Assembly (NCBI GenBank): GCA_035772785.1
Contig: JAOCPU010000076.1
Location: 46,261 to 110,260 of the forward strand
Direction: 5' to 3'
Origin: Phlebiopsis flavidoalba
Taxonomy: Eukaryota > Basidiomycota > Agaricomycetes > Polyporales > Phanerochaetaceae
Length of the DNA stretch: 64,000 bases
Below the pieces are notes generated by a model. The model was not told the DNA's origin. It saw only the letters and a list, made by a program, of their open reading frames with translations, and searched no databases. Position numbers and translations under genes: made by a program. Shown piece after piece: positions 37,783 to 48,719 of this stretch (the stretch's first letter is position 1; each line of letters opens with the position of its first letter).

Positions 37783-37809
37783 TGATGCAAGGACCGGTCC
37801 AATACTGTA
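37783..37809 (-). repeat. 27-base inverted repeat, right arm
   Basis: This is an exact reverse complement of 37107-37133. The enclosed 649 bases hold no recognisable coding block. The arms could be the ends of a small non-autonomous element or paired binding sites. I see no clear target-site duplication next to them. Confidence 0.85.
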
Positions 37810-38261
37810 CAGCTTTTTATCTTACCCATGACTTGAGATGGTCGCCCCCACGAGAGCGATGAATGGAAGGTCTGGTCTGACCCACAACAATGCGCAATGA
37901 GGACACACAAAGAGAGATCAAATCATATCGTACTGGCAATAGCGATCTGAGGCCAGAAGCCTAAAGCGACTGACCTGAAGCTCTATGACACTGAAATTCC
38001 TACATTATGCGCCACGAACTGCAACCACAGAGGGTGCAACAACCCCTTATTGGGGCTGCTGTGCCACGGCGTGCCGAGGTATGGGAAGGGAATAGGGGCG
38101 GGGGGTCGGTGCCGCCTCGCTTATGGACTGACGGCTAGCGCATCTATAAAAGCATTCGCGGCCGTGAGACGATTTGACGAGACCCCACATCGTGTGCATT
38201 TCCTCTTGTAAGAGATTCGCTCTAGGGATGTACCGTCAAGCGAAAATCTTCACGAGCTAGC

Positions 38262-39520
38262 ATGTTCAATCGCCTCACTCGCCGCCTCTTGTTTCTGTTG
38301 CGCATCTGCTTTATCGTGCTCGTAAAAAATCCCGTTCTGGGCAATCACTTCGTTGCCACGCTCGAGTCGTCCTCGGCCAACGTGGTCTATAAAACGAGTC
38401 TTGTTTGTTCGATTCTTCCAATCGGCGCTCGACTTTGGAGAGTAAGGCGTGCCCTGGTGCTTCGAAATCGAGCTAATCCTGTTTTTTCGATATCAGCGAT
38501 ACTCCATGGGTACCTAACCACCACGCAATTGAGCCTGGTCCAGTTGTCAAGGCCGTCTGGATCCCTCCCGCACCCCATCTGATCACGGGCGATGTCGCGA
38601 GATGGGCGGAGGAGAACCAGGTTGCGACAGAGCCTATCCCCGCCTATTGGATCGAGAAAAGGGGTGAGGACGTTTCCACAAGAGGGCGTTCGCGAGCTAG
38701 AGAGAGGATGATTTACTCGCTGCACGGCGGAGCCTATGCAAAAATGTCTGCTCACCCAGGCGACCTACTTTCGACCATTCGGCACGGTCTACTGTAGAAC
38801 ACACGCACTCCATCCATCGGTGCTGAACCTGGAGTATCGTCTGCCGCCCGTAGAGAGTCGGGGAAGCCTGTCAAACCCGTTTCCTGCACAGCTTCTGGAC
38901 GCCATTGCGGGATACGCTTTACCTCGTCAACGAGGCCGGATTCGCGCCGGAAGATATTGTCCGCCCTGGGTGATCATCAGCTGGAGGAAACCTCGCGCTA
39001 GCTTTGGTCCGATATATCGTGGAGCGCAAGGAAGCAGGAGATACAAACTTCCCTGGCGTGCCTTCTGGCATAGTTCTTCTCTCTCTTCCTTGGGTCGACC
39101 TCGGGTTTCCCGTATCGCCTCAACCGCCCTCTTCGGTTCTGCGTAATCCAAAACTGCGACTATCTCGATATCATGGGGAGTGATACGGCCCTCGCAGTAT
39201 CGTACTTCATATAGTGCAATCGGCCCCGTTGCGAAGCGCAATTCCAATCCGTACATCTCTCCCGCGTGCCGCAGTCCTCTTCGGCGAGTCAGGCGTCGTT
39301 CCATGGGTTTCCGAGGACCCTCATCGTGGAGGTGGGGCGGAGACATTGCAGGATCAAATACACGTACTGTACAAGAGAATGAGTGCGGACATAGGGAACG
39401 ATAACGTACGCTTCTTGGAGTATCCGGACGCGATCCACGATTTTTGTGCATTTAAGTGGCATGAGCCGGAGCGTACACAAGCTCCTCAAGGACACAGCAC
39501 AGTGGATGGAAGCACTTTAG
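38262..39520 (+). CDS. HSL-type alpha/beta hydrolase, tandem copy 2
   Basis: A paralogue of 35771-37022. The ATG at 38262 gives MFNRLTRRLLFLLRICFIVL, a hydrophobic N-terminal segment that may anchor the enzyme in a membrane. An intron is likely near 38440-38495. Then come PAYWIEKRG, the oxyanion-hole block YSLHGGAYAKMSAHPG (about 38710-38760), LEYRLPPVE, and LVNEAGFAPEDIV in shifted frames. The nucleophile elbow at about 38970-38985 reads GD followed by two extra bases and then SAGGNLALALVRYIVE, so the catalytic Ser codon is present but out of frame as written. The C terminus has GGAETLQDQIHVLYKRM and FLEYPDAIHDFCAFKWHEPE, then a shifted end finishing at TAG 39518-39520. It is tail-to-tail with the reductase at 39855. 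Confidence 0.76.
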
Positions 39521-39854
39521 ATCTATGAACATAGTTATTAGTTGCCCAATTCATTACCTGACTGCGCCCCATTCATGTAAAAACTGAGCATGGGGGGAAT
39601 TGAGCAAACACAAAGAAAACGAAATACTGATGCGCGTTAAGGCGCATCAATGACTAGCGTGGCGCATCATTTCCGCTTTTGGGTAACGCGGCGGCACCCA
39701 TCCACGCTGGCTTATGACCAAAGGTATTTGAAAGAGATGAGGAGATACAAACATGAAGAAGACTCGAGTCTGGTCCTACATATTCTCCAATAAGTATAAC
39801 AAACAATTTAGGGTCTCCCCATCGCACCACGATATCTTAAATACGTAACCTCCA

Positions 39855-42800
39855 TTAATTGCCAAACCGTGCTCCGGGAACGCACGGGACAAAGAAACCC
39901 TGTCCCTTCCAGTAGCTAACCCATGCTTTCGCGTGGGCTTTTTCCCAGTGGAGCGAGTGTACCGAAGGCAGGGCTGTATTTTCCCAACTTCTCCGTCTTG
40001 TACACAACGGCAGACCACCGGCCTCAATTGCTGAGGCATCCACAGATGTTATCCGCGCCTGATCGGTCGACACTTTTGCTCAAGAATTCAAGGATCTTGA
40101 TGGCAGGCTACGTCGCCCCATGTAGAGCGCATGAGCAAGATTCTATCAGGCTACTTGTTCTTGAGAAAACTCACAAGGTGCTCAATGTTTCGGGATGAGC
40201 CCTGGGCAGACGCGCCCTCCGCAGCGTGCAAACCATTTGTCGAATGGCACAAGAGGCAGAGGGCTGTCGAGACCAGAGCTCATGTCTTGGAATACACCAC
40301 GCCAGCTAACAGGGTGAGGGTGCGTGACGTTGACTAGAGGTGGAAGCTGCTGCGAAGAGAGCACGAGATCTGTCACAGCGTTCGCAACTGCGTCCATGGG
40401 GATCCAGGGACACAACCTGGTACCATGAGTCATGAGTACATGTGTCAAAGGTTTTTAGCGAACGGACATACCCCATCGAGGTCAGGCAGCATGCCAAGTG
40501 CTATGCTCGACTTCACGATAATGGGCACCCAGTCCGTCGTGCCCCAGGCGCCGGTAAATTGGGATCCGCACACCTGGCCAATCCTCAACGAAGTGCACTC
40601 GAGCCCATTCTCTGCAGCTTTTTCGAGCAACTAGAGGGATAATGAGAGTGCGTCCCATATCTGAGAAACCTTCGTATGCTCACATTTTTTCTGCTACAAA
40701 CTTAGACGCGCCGTACCCCGTGACAGTCGCCACTTCGGCATCCATGAGCACGTCCTCCGGGACCGGGCCGCGCGAAATATCCCACTTGTGAGCCGCGGAG
40801 ATAGAGGATGTGAACAGGATCTTGACGGGACGCGGAAGCGAGCAGCAGAGGTCGACAAGCCGACGGGTGCCCGCGATGTGCCGCTCAAACGAGGCAAGGG
40901 AGAGGTTGAAGTCGACGCGCCAGGCGTTTGTGAATTACATGCGTCAAGCTGTTCTTCATCTAGGGGTGCAACATGATAGGGTTAGCTTATGAAATAGACA
41001 ACAGGCTCAAAATACGCACCTCGTCGAACACACCGGCGTCCAGCCCTAGCCTCTCCTGGGTAACATCTCCCGCAAGTGAGACCTGCTTCCCATTTGCGAG
41101 GAGCTCTACAGGAAGCCCCACGTTCCGCCCAAAGACACTCTCGTGCCTTTCCCGTAGCCGCGTGCGCTGCGGTTCAGCGTGATACACCTTCTTCACTCTC
41201 TCCTCCGCCAATAGCGCGGGCCAGCACATGTGAGCCCACATTGCCTGTGGAGCCCGTGAGCAGCACCACAATGCTGTCAGAGGCCTGTTGACGAGCTGAG
41301 CATACAGGGCGCGGGAGATGCGCGGCATATGTGCGTAGCATGACGCGTATGTCCTCCGCCGGATCTTTCACATCTACATCAGGCTTCGTCGACACGAGTG
41401 TAGCGATCGCTTTCGCGAGCTCGTGCAGCGTTGGGTGGTCGTACACGAAGTTGGGGGAGATGCGCGTAGCGGCGACTTGTGCAGCGAGCGAGTCGGGGGA
41501 ACTGCGCAGGGGCGCCGGCGATGCGGTTGTTTCCTTTGTGGAGGAAGGTCGCGTGGACGGCTGTCGAAGCCCTGGTCGAAGATGTCGCGCGCGGACTCGA
41601 GCGCGTGGTCCGTTGTTTTCACGGACATCGCCAGCTGCATGAGCCATGTTTCAACGTCACGCTCGCCCCAGGTAGGCGGTGGGGCAACGCCCTTGGTATC
41701 TGCGCTCTCGTGACGACCTGATCATCTGTGCACCATTGCATGTCAGCTTTAGACCGGAAAACCCTTAGGACCGAGGACCATGAAAACTCACAATCGCTCA
41801 ATATCCTCTGCATACAGGTCATTGCCTGCGGCCGGACGATTGTACCCTTTGCGGCGCGAGGCAAGGGACGAAGTGGGTCCCGTGGCAATGATCATCTCTT
41901 TGAAAATCCTTGCAACTCACGACGGCGCCAAACCTTGTTCGCTTCTTCAGACAGCAGGCCTGAGTGTATTATTGTTAAGCGTTTCTGCCTCGCGTTCATA
42001 TCACTGATCACTGGTGTAGCGACTCACCAGATCTTGTTCCCTGAACTCCACCAGGGCGTTCGGGTTATTTTGGGGTCCACTGCATGTTCGGGGCGAGGCT
42101 CGACAAGCAGGCCGCATTGTTTTCTTGCCACGACCAAACATGAACCGCGCCTGACACCATGATGGTTGGAGGTGATGATGCCTTCTTGTTGCAGCGGTAC
42201 GACCTTTTTCGCCTGCAGACATTTTTGGTAAAGATCGCCAAGCTGCAGGGCAGCAAGAGTATCAACAACTAAATGCATCATACCTGTGCCCATAACCAGA
42301 ACATTCATCCTTTCGACCGGCCCTGAATTTACTTGTCAGATCGCTAATCAATGGAGCAACGGGATTGGTAATGCGTACACTTTCCAAAGGCCCTTCTTCG
42401 TAGGAGTGACTCCACAAATGAACAAGTCACTGGTAGCATATCCCCGTGTGTGTAGGCAGGTTTTTTCGACTGCCGGATCATGTGTCGCAGCAGGTCTGGC
42501 CGAGAGATTCAGCCATTCTACCTTGTCCCAGATCCGCAGAGCACACACAACCTAAAGTACTGCCCAGATCGTTCGTATGTCCCATCTCCTTGCGGGTCCC
42601 AGCGGCAAATTTTGTCCTTTCGGAAAAGTCATCCATCCATGCCCAGTCTGCGCCTCGTATTTCACGGGACTACGTCCAGGCCCCTGCGAGTCGTCGGCAT
42701 CGTATACGCATGTGTAGACGCCGTACTCGGTGCCTCCGTAGACAGAAAAGAGCGTCACGCCCGCCAGCAGCAAGAAAGTTTGTTGCCATTCTTCATCCGA

Positions 42801-44257
42801 GATGCGGGCCGCCCGCGAACATCTACAAGAGGCATTAGCGTGAGTCGCGTAAGGAATTGACCAAAAGGCGTGCTTACAACCGATCGTCTAGGGTGCTGAT
42901 GGGTAATATTCGATGATTTTCGTCGGACTGCGCCCAGGCCTACGCCGAGGAATTAGCATTAGACGTGATTACGTAATCACGCAGAGACACCTACCCACCT
43001 CAAGCACTGCGGGGGACGATAGGGATTCCGTTGACCTTTACTCGCCTTGCACGCCGCGATGAGGTTCGCGGGCGTCGGCACCGGCAATGGTGCGGCGGGC
43101 GGCCTTAGGCATATACAACCCGACGGGATAACCACCAACGAGGGGACGTAGAAGGTTGCATTGTGGAATGGCCATCGTGTGGAACGTCGGGAGGCCATGG
43201 GAGCCCCAAATTACGCCTCGATCCGCAGCTTTTTTGACGACAGCTTGTTCAGAGATAAATGAGGTCAGCGGTTCGTCCTCAATGAAATAGAGATAGAGAG
43301 CGCGAGGAATGCGCGATAGCAAACACGATAAAAAATCGCCGGTATATGCGCGTTCGGTAAAAAAGAGCATTCCAATCGAGGACAGGTAGATCGCACATTC
43401 AGGGCAACCATACACCAAAGCCACATATTGAGTTTGTTGAGAGACTTATGAAACGGGGGTACAAAACCCAGTATAAGGGATGTAGCGGCGCAGCGACATA
43501 TAGTTGGATTGATCGGAGTGGGATATAACCTCACAGCTAGAGCACCACTGCAGAATGGCGCATTGCCTCTGAGGGATTGGCTTGGGGAAAACCAGTGGAT
43601 CCAGATGAATGAAGGTATAACACAATGTCATACTTGTCGTGCGGCTTCTCTGGAGGCGGGGAACGGCTCTACAGGAGCGTCGACGTCGCCACCAAAAACT
43701 GGGGTGAATATACGGTCGAGGCTGGGAAGCTCGTCGTACTGGAGAGCAAACTGCTTCTTTTCCAGGTACGCTTGTACGGACAGAAAATGAGTGGTTCGAA
43801 CATGCTTTTGCGAGATGATACGATGGCCAGGAGACGTCTTCTCGAGCATGCTAACGATGGCGGGCGCAGAGTTCTTGGGAGACAGGGGAATGGGCTCTGC
43901 ACAGATACGTTTGACATTGAGCAAGAGATGAAAGCTTATGACGACTCACAATGAATCCTGCTCTGACCAGTCCGGGAATAAGTGCCAAGGTAGAGAATCA
44001 CATCGCAGTGAAATGAGGACTGCGACGAGCTCGCCATCGGCTCTGGTACCATCCGGCTCTGAAACGTCCGAGCAATTCGGTTGCGTCGAATCCGCATATT
44101 GGCGAAAGGTGACAGGTGTGTACTGGTCGTCATCCTCGTGAGCGAGTCTCGCCCATTCGTGGTCCGGGTTATGCTCGACATGAAAGTCTACAAAACAGGA
44201 AGGACCGCGATGGAGCCGTCCTAGAGGGGGAGCGACCGGAGGGGGTAGTTGAGCCAA
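39855..44257 (-). CDS. Adenylate-forming reductase (A-T-R, NRPS-like)
   Basis: These enzymes load a carboxylic acid as AMP ester, pass it to a phosphopantetheine arm and reduce it to an aldehyde with NADPH. Order along the minus strand: N terminus FVDFHVEHNPDHEWARLAHE (44215-44140); SPKNSAPAIVSMLEKTSPGH (about 43890-43830); the A3 P-loop near 43600-43560, readable as SSGSTGF only by combining frames, followed by PKPIPQRQ; WGSHGLPTFHTMAIP (about 43200); GVTLFSVYGGTEYGV (about 42760-42715), the A5 motif; YATSDLF (about 42440); GAVMFGRGK (about 42140); the carrier site DIFDQGFDS (about 41590-41560); TGSTGNVGSH (41256-41228), the NADPH-binding start of the reductase; and PWIPMDAVANAVTDL plus NVTHPHPVSWR. 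It ends after AKAWVSYWKGQGFF, near 39880. The start codon reads TTG, possibly ATGG with two extra T. At least twelve shifts occur. The substrate cannot be read from this sequence. I cannot exclude an alpha-aminoadipate reductase, but the architecture and C terminus look like the basidiomycete secondary-metabolism group. Confidence 0.83.
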
Positions 44258-46190
44258 ATAATCTAGAATACGGTGTCACTGTTGCGGTTCGAGAGATAGG
44301 TTTGTTCGCCTCGTCCGCACTCGGAGATAACAGTAGAGCGTCCAAGGCGCGAAATGGATGTCCTAGGAAGGGGTAAAATGGAGGAGGGTCTTATGACAAG
44401 CCAAAGACCATGGATACCCCGAGACCGGTTCAGGGTCCTTTGCACTGATCAGCAGGCTGGTTAACGAAGGTGCTGAGGAGATTCTGCTGAGGAAAGGTTG
44501 CGGCATATTCGTGATGGTCATGCTGATGTTCACGCAGAGAGCTGCAAGTCTGTTTCCCCACATGAGCGAGGCCCCGACACCCCGAGCGTCGCACAGACGC
44601 TGGTGTCCGGGGACATCGGCTTGTTCTCGCGACCCACCCACAGCCCGTGCCGTGAACTTGTCCTTGAAGTTACTGAAACCTGCAGTCAATCTTTCGAGAC
44701 TCTGACGGATGCCACACAGACTCGTGGATCTATGAGAAAACGGATGGTTAACTTTGGATCATCTACTCTGGGTCTTCTCACAGCGTGACTGCAGAACACT
44801 GCAGAACACCGCTGTGCACGGCGGCATCAGCGTAGCTCGGAGGTTCGTTATGACAAATATCATAACGTAGTTCTGGCTTGACTCAGAGTTACAATCACGG
44901 GCATCAATAATCTTGTGTTGACGTTTCCCCTTACAGCTGAAAGTTCGAGGCTCAATAGAGGGTTAATTCCCATCCAAGAAATCAACCCGTCGCGCCCACG
45001 ACAGGTGCGTTCTGACCTCTTCGTCAATATCGTCTGAGAACCGGTTTCATTGCCGCCTCGTTACTGAGGGAACAAGTGATGTCGATGAAAGTGCTCTACC
45101 TCGGCAATAACGAGACGATTGTAATCCATCCGCAAAGGCTCAAGTAATTCTATAACAATCATCGGTGTGTACTAAACATGGCTACAGGACTTTACTATCA
45201 TAAGTGAAAACTGGTGCTTTAGAAGCATAATTGAATCCCCACCGGGCTAGAGAGAAATCTGCAGCTCAGACGGAAGAGCCACCACTTCACCGCCGACGAT
45301 GATGGCCCGCGGAGCAGCAGAGCGTACCCTATCGATCAGAGAGGAACCGAAAAAAGCTAGGAAAATGTGACGGTAAGATACATTCAACATCACTATCTCA
45401 CTCGATGTTGTGGGTAAGCCGAAGAGACATTCTGTAGTTCCGAGCTATTCTATCAGTCATATGCGTTGAAAGAACTTTCGACAGCCTGACGTCCACGTTG
45501 CCCTCCGAGGCGAGCTACCAGTCCAAATGCATCATTCTTCTCTGTTCGGTTAACTGACCAGACCGCATCACTGTCGCGTAGCTCGGGCTCTGCGGCTTGG
45601 GCTGTGTGAGTCCAAGACAGCACCCTGTGAACGCGCAAGCGTGGTGGCGTTACGATAAGGATGGCATGGGTAGTTAACTGCACCTGGAATATGTGGCAAG
45701 CTGTATCAATACAAGTCAATGTCGTAGGGAGCATGGGACATATTTGTTGTGGATCCAGAGCGTTCGGCAGACTTCGAGATGTGGCGTGTCATTGTCAAGT
45801 GACATCAATATTCTTTGCAAATTATAACTCAGCAGGACATGGGCCAATGATAATGTGCTCCGGTCGGTGTGAGACTGGCTGTGAATACATTTCGAGAGGG
45901 AAATATCCTCACGAAGGTTCACGATCACGTCTGCTCTGGCGGATGGCCGTGGGAACACTACTCGAAAGTTGACGGGCTCCGGATATCACCGACGCCCACC
46001 ACGATATTCGTCCGGGCCAATGAGAGATTTTGTGGAAAAGTTAATGCAAAATTAATGCGGTCAAAAATCTGGACGTCACCTCCAAAGATTTTACTCACTT
46101 AATGAACCACTCCCGGAGAAAAAGACGTAAAATTTTCACAGATTGATACAGTATACAACGCGCTTCCTTGTATACAAAAGTGACACTACA
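44258..46190. other. Region upstream of the reductase
   Basis: 1.9 kb. A minus frame of 108 codons (44363-44689) reads toward the reductase but has no known motif. A short direct repeat CTGCAGAACA occurs twice near 44790-44808. Minus frames at 45453-45734 and 45716-45958 are uninformative. I assign no gene. Confidence 0.35.
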
Positions 46191-47086
46191 CTATCGTTTC
46201 CTCGCAACGATGCATGTCAAATCAAAATGGAATATGGAAAATGAAACCCCTCTCAATCGTCTCTTGGAGCAGGCGACGGCGGCCTCTTCCGCATCGAGCC
46301 TCTTCAGCTCCTCGGCTTTGATACCGTCCTGGACATCTCGGTTGAGCTTAGGGTTATATCCGAGCCGGAAAATATTGTCAATGTGCACAAAATATGGTGC
46401 CATAAATGACAGCTGCGCACGTTAGGAAGATATTAGCTTTTACGAGTCTCTCGTAGTTGATAATCCTGAGTTCACCGCTTGGTAGATTTTCTAAAAGATT
46501 CGGCTCCCCTCTTCTCTAGGTACCCATGTCCGACGAACTGAACAAGCCACGACGCCCCTTGACAGCAAAGAGCGAATTTTACGGCGTGAGTGTGACTTTC
46601 GACAAACGAAGTAGCTGACAGAGTAAGGAGGACATATTGTGGGAGGTAAAGCAGCTGGGACGGGTAAGTAATCATATGAAAACGGAGGCGTTGGGCCACA
46701 TACTGCGGCACCAGGCTCAAGACAAAATAATAAATCCAGGTGCTAATTGTGTAGATCATAGCTACGTTGAGCTTGAACATAAGGAGCTCGTTGATCTTGT
46801 ATTGCAGGTCGGGAATGAAGTCAGGGACTGGTAAAACTGGCTTGGAGGACCGCGATCGCCCTAGGTTTACAAGGTAAAATTATGGAAGCAAGATAAAATA
46901 GAAGAAAGGGCTTACCACACACAATCAACGGCACAAAAACCATATGTAAATACACATTCGACGAGCTGTTGTGGTACGTCCCATAGAATATCAGCTGTTG
47001 GGTAATGAAATGTATCATTTTGAATGGCTTGTCATTGTACAACAAGGATAACATACCTGCTTCCGTACGTCGAGGAAGGAGGACAT
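46191..47086 (-). CDS. Mpo1-like (DUF962) membrane protein
   Basis: Yeast Mpo1, the family reference, is an ER iron-dependent dioxygenase acting in alpha-oxidation of 2-hydroxy fatty acids from phytosphingosine. Exon 1 (47086-47057) reads MSSFLDVRKQ and ends at a GTATG donor. Exon 2 gives LIFYGTYHNSSSNVYLHMVF, the conserved N-terminal signature with the first His, followed by VPLIV. A further exon reads VPDFIPDLQYKINELLMFKL and a helix TISTWIYYFVLSLVP. The next blocks are LLYLPQYVLLTLSATSFVES, then GASWLVQFVGHGYLEKRGAE (about 46550-46490), the second signature. The last exon has APYFVHIDNIFRLGYNPKLN, with an Arg/Lys-rich tail near 46253 and a frame stop at 46191. All family blocks are present with good intron borders and few shifts, making this one of the best preserved genes here. 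Confidence 0.85.
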
Positions 47087-47256
47087 GTCAATGATTTGGC
47101 AGGGAATATGAGGGTGAGAGCAGGTTGAGATGGTGTTGTAATTTTCAGCTAACAGTTTATATATGTTGGGGAACATAACGCTGAGTGAGGTCTGGAGCGC
47201 TGAGCTTGTGAGTTCAATTTCTCGTCCATTACAACTCTCGTAGGGCCAGAGCTATC

Positions 47257-47639
47257 TCAGTCAACGCCACTAAATGCCAGACAGGCAGTACATAGCCAGC
47301 TAGCCGTATTGTGATTATCGATCAGCCTGAACCTAAAGCGTTCCTCCGACGGGGATACCTTTACAAGTAAAACACAACAAGTTGGGCGTTCCCATTCATT
47401 CTTACTAGTAAGCCGCCACAAGCCACCTGACGTGCCTACGATCGAGAATGAGCAAGAAAGCAGAGCGTGGCAAAGATGGTAGAGCACCGCTTACATGATG
47501 CTGAGCTTGCCAGGCCGGTATAATAAGCTCTGTATAGCTCGTACCAAGCATTCTGCGGACGCCACAGGCCCAGAAGCAGAGGTAGTGTGACTGCCGGGAC
47601 GAGCAGACTGAGTCTCAGTGATTTGTAAAGTTCAGCCAC
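47257..47639 (-). CDS. Small hypothetical protein with one N-terminal helix
   Basis: The ATG at 47639 opens MAELYKSLRLSLLVPAVTLP, one strongly hydrophobic segment that looks like a signal anchor, then LWRPQNAWYELYRAYYTGLA. A GTAAGC donor follows near 47493. A second frame continues to 47257 (GTSGGLWRLTSKNEWERPTC). I do not recognise the family. It reads in the same direction as the Mpo1-like gene and ends 170 bases before it. It could equally be a chance frame; the splice-like end of the first segment is the main point in favour. Confidence 0.3.
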
Positions 47640-48719
47640 CGGTCAAGCTTTATCCTGTCATGTTACACGGGGAAGTCCTCCGACTCGGTCGTCACTAGCA
47701 GCGAAGAGGAAGAAGCTCGCACTGGTTGTGCAGCGCGTAATGGTCACAAAGCTGTACTTGGCGCATGTTATATTGGAAAACGCACTAGCACGTCGAAGAG
47801 GCCTGTGCACTCTTGTCTAACGCTGCCCACTTCCTGACTGGCGGCAGGGTTTTGAGGGAAAAAATCATCGGTATGATGCCAAAGACTCTAGAATAATAAT
47901 CACCAATTTATTTAACGTACCGTTGCTCTCATCGACAGTATAGCCACTTCGTCAGAGCCCAAAAAAAGACACTCTAGGCTGACCACCACTCGAATATGAC
48001 GGCTGTCTGATATAAAATGCGTGGAAAACAGGCCAGGAAATTCTGCGCATGTGGCGCGAGCGCCTGTCAACGCTATCAACGGACCCGAGCAGATCCACTG
48101 GTGCCAGAAGTCCATAGGGAGGGGTTTTAGCCTGAGCACACTTGAGCCTCGTGCAGTGGGATCACGAGAAGAACAGGGTGCAGAAACCGCGAAACCACCG
48201 ATATTCGGACAATGCGTAGTGCTCCGGGCCTCCACGAGCGAAAGATACGAGACGGGTCACAAGTATGAAGTGGCGTAGGGACCCGTTGTTGTAGAATCCT
48301 TTCCCGACGATGAAACCTTGCAGCCAGTTGCAATGACCTGACGCACGACCTAGCGCAAGTCTCAGATGCTATGTGTATATCGATAAACGTTGGGACCTCT
48401 ACACGTTTTTGGCAGTGCTTGTAGGGGTAGCATCGGACGAACTAGAGATAGAACAGTTCGTCGAAGGTTGTCTGTTGTTACATCATAGGGGCACAGAATA
48501 CAGGACTCAATAAAAATACCTGTCGAGGGCGGAGCAACACATAGGCGAACGAAGTAGAGATGCGCCTAGTGGGGTCAAAAGCGCGTGAAAAGATCATTCC
48601 TCCTTCGCTCGAACCTCTTCGGCCGCTAACCACGCGCGGCCTTGCCCTCGTTTGTTCCGATAGAAGAGCACGTTTCCTGGAAGACATAGCCCCTTCAGTA
48701 TAACACAGCGTTGGAACTA
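47640..48719. other. Unassigned, one minus-strand frame
   Basis: A minus frame at 47912-48235 (107 codons) and its upstream neighbour (48127-48333) read as one possible coding stretch, with VGKGFYNNGSLRHFILVTRL in a third frame just upstream. No family is recognised. The remainder shows nothing. Confidence 0.25.

Larger units (their letters stand above)
37023..38261. other. Intergenic region between tandem hydrolases
   Basis: 1.2 kb without a gene. It holds the inverted-repeat set described separately. Near 38148-38155 a TATAAAA-like box lies about 110 bases before the copy 2 ATG, so this is the likely promoter of copy 2. Confidence 0.45.
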
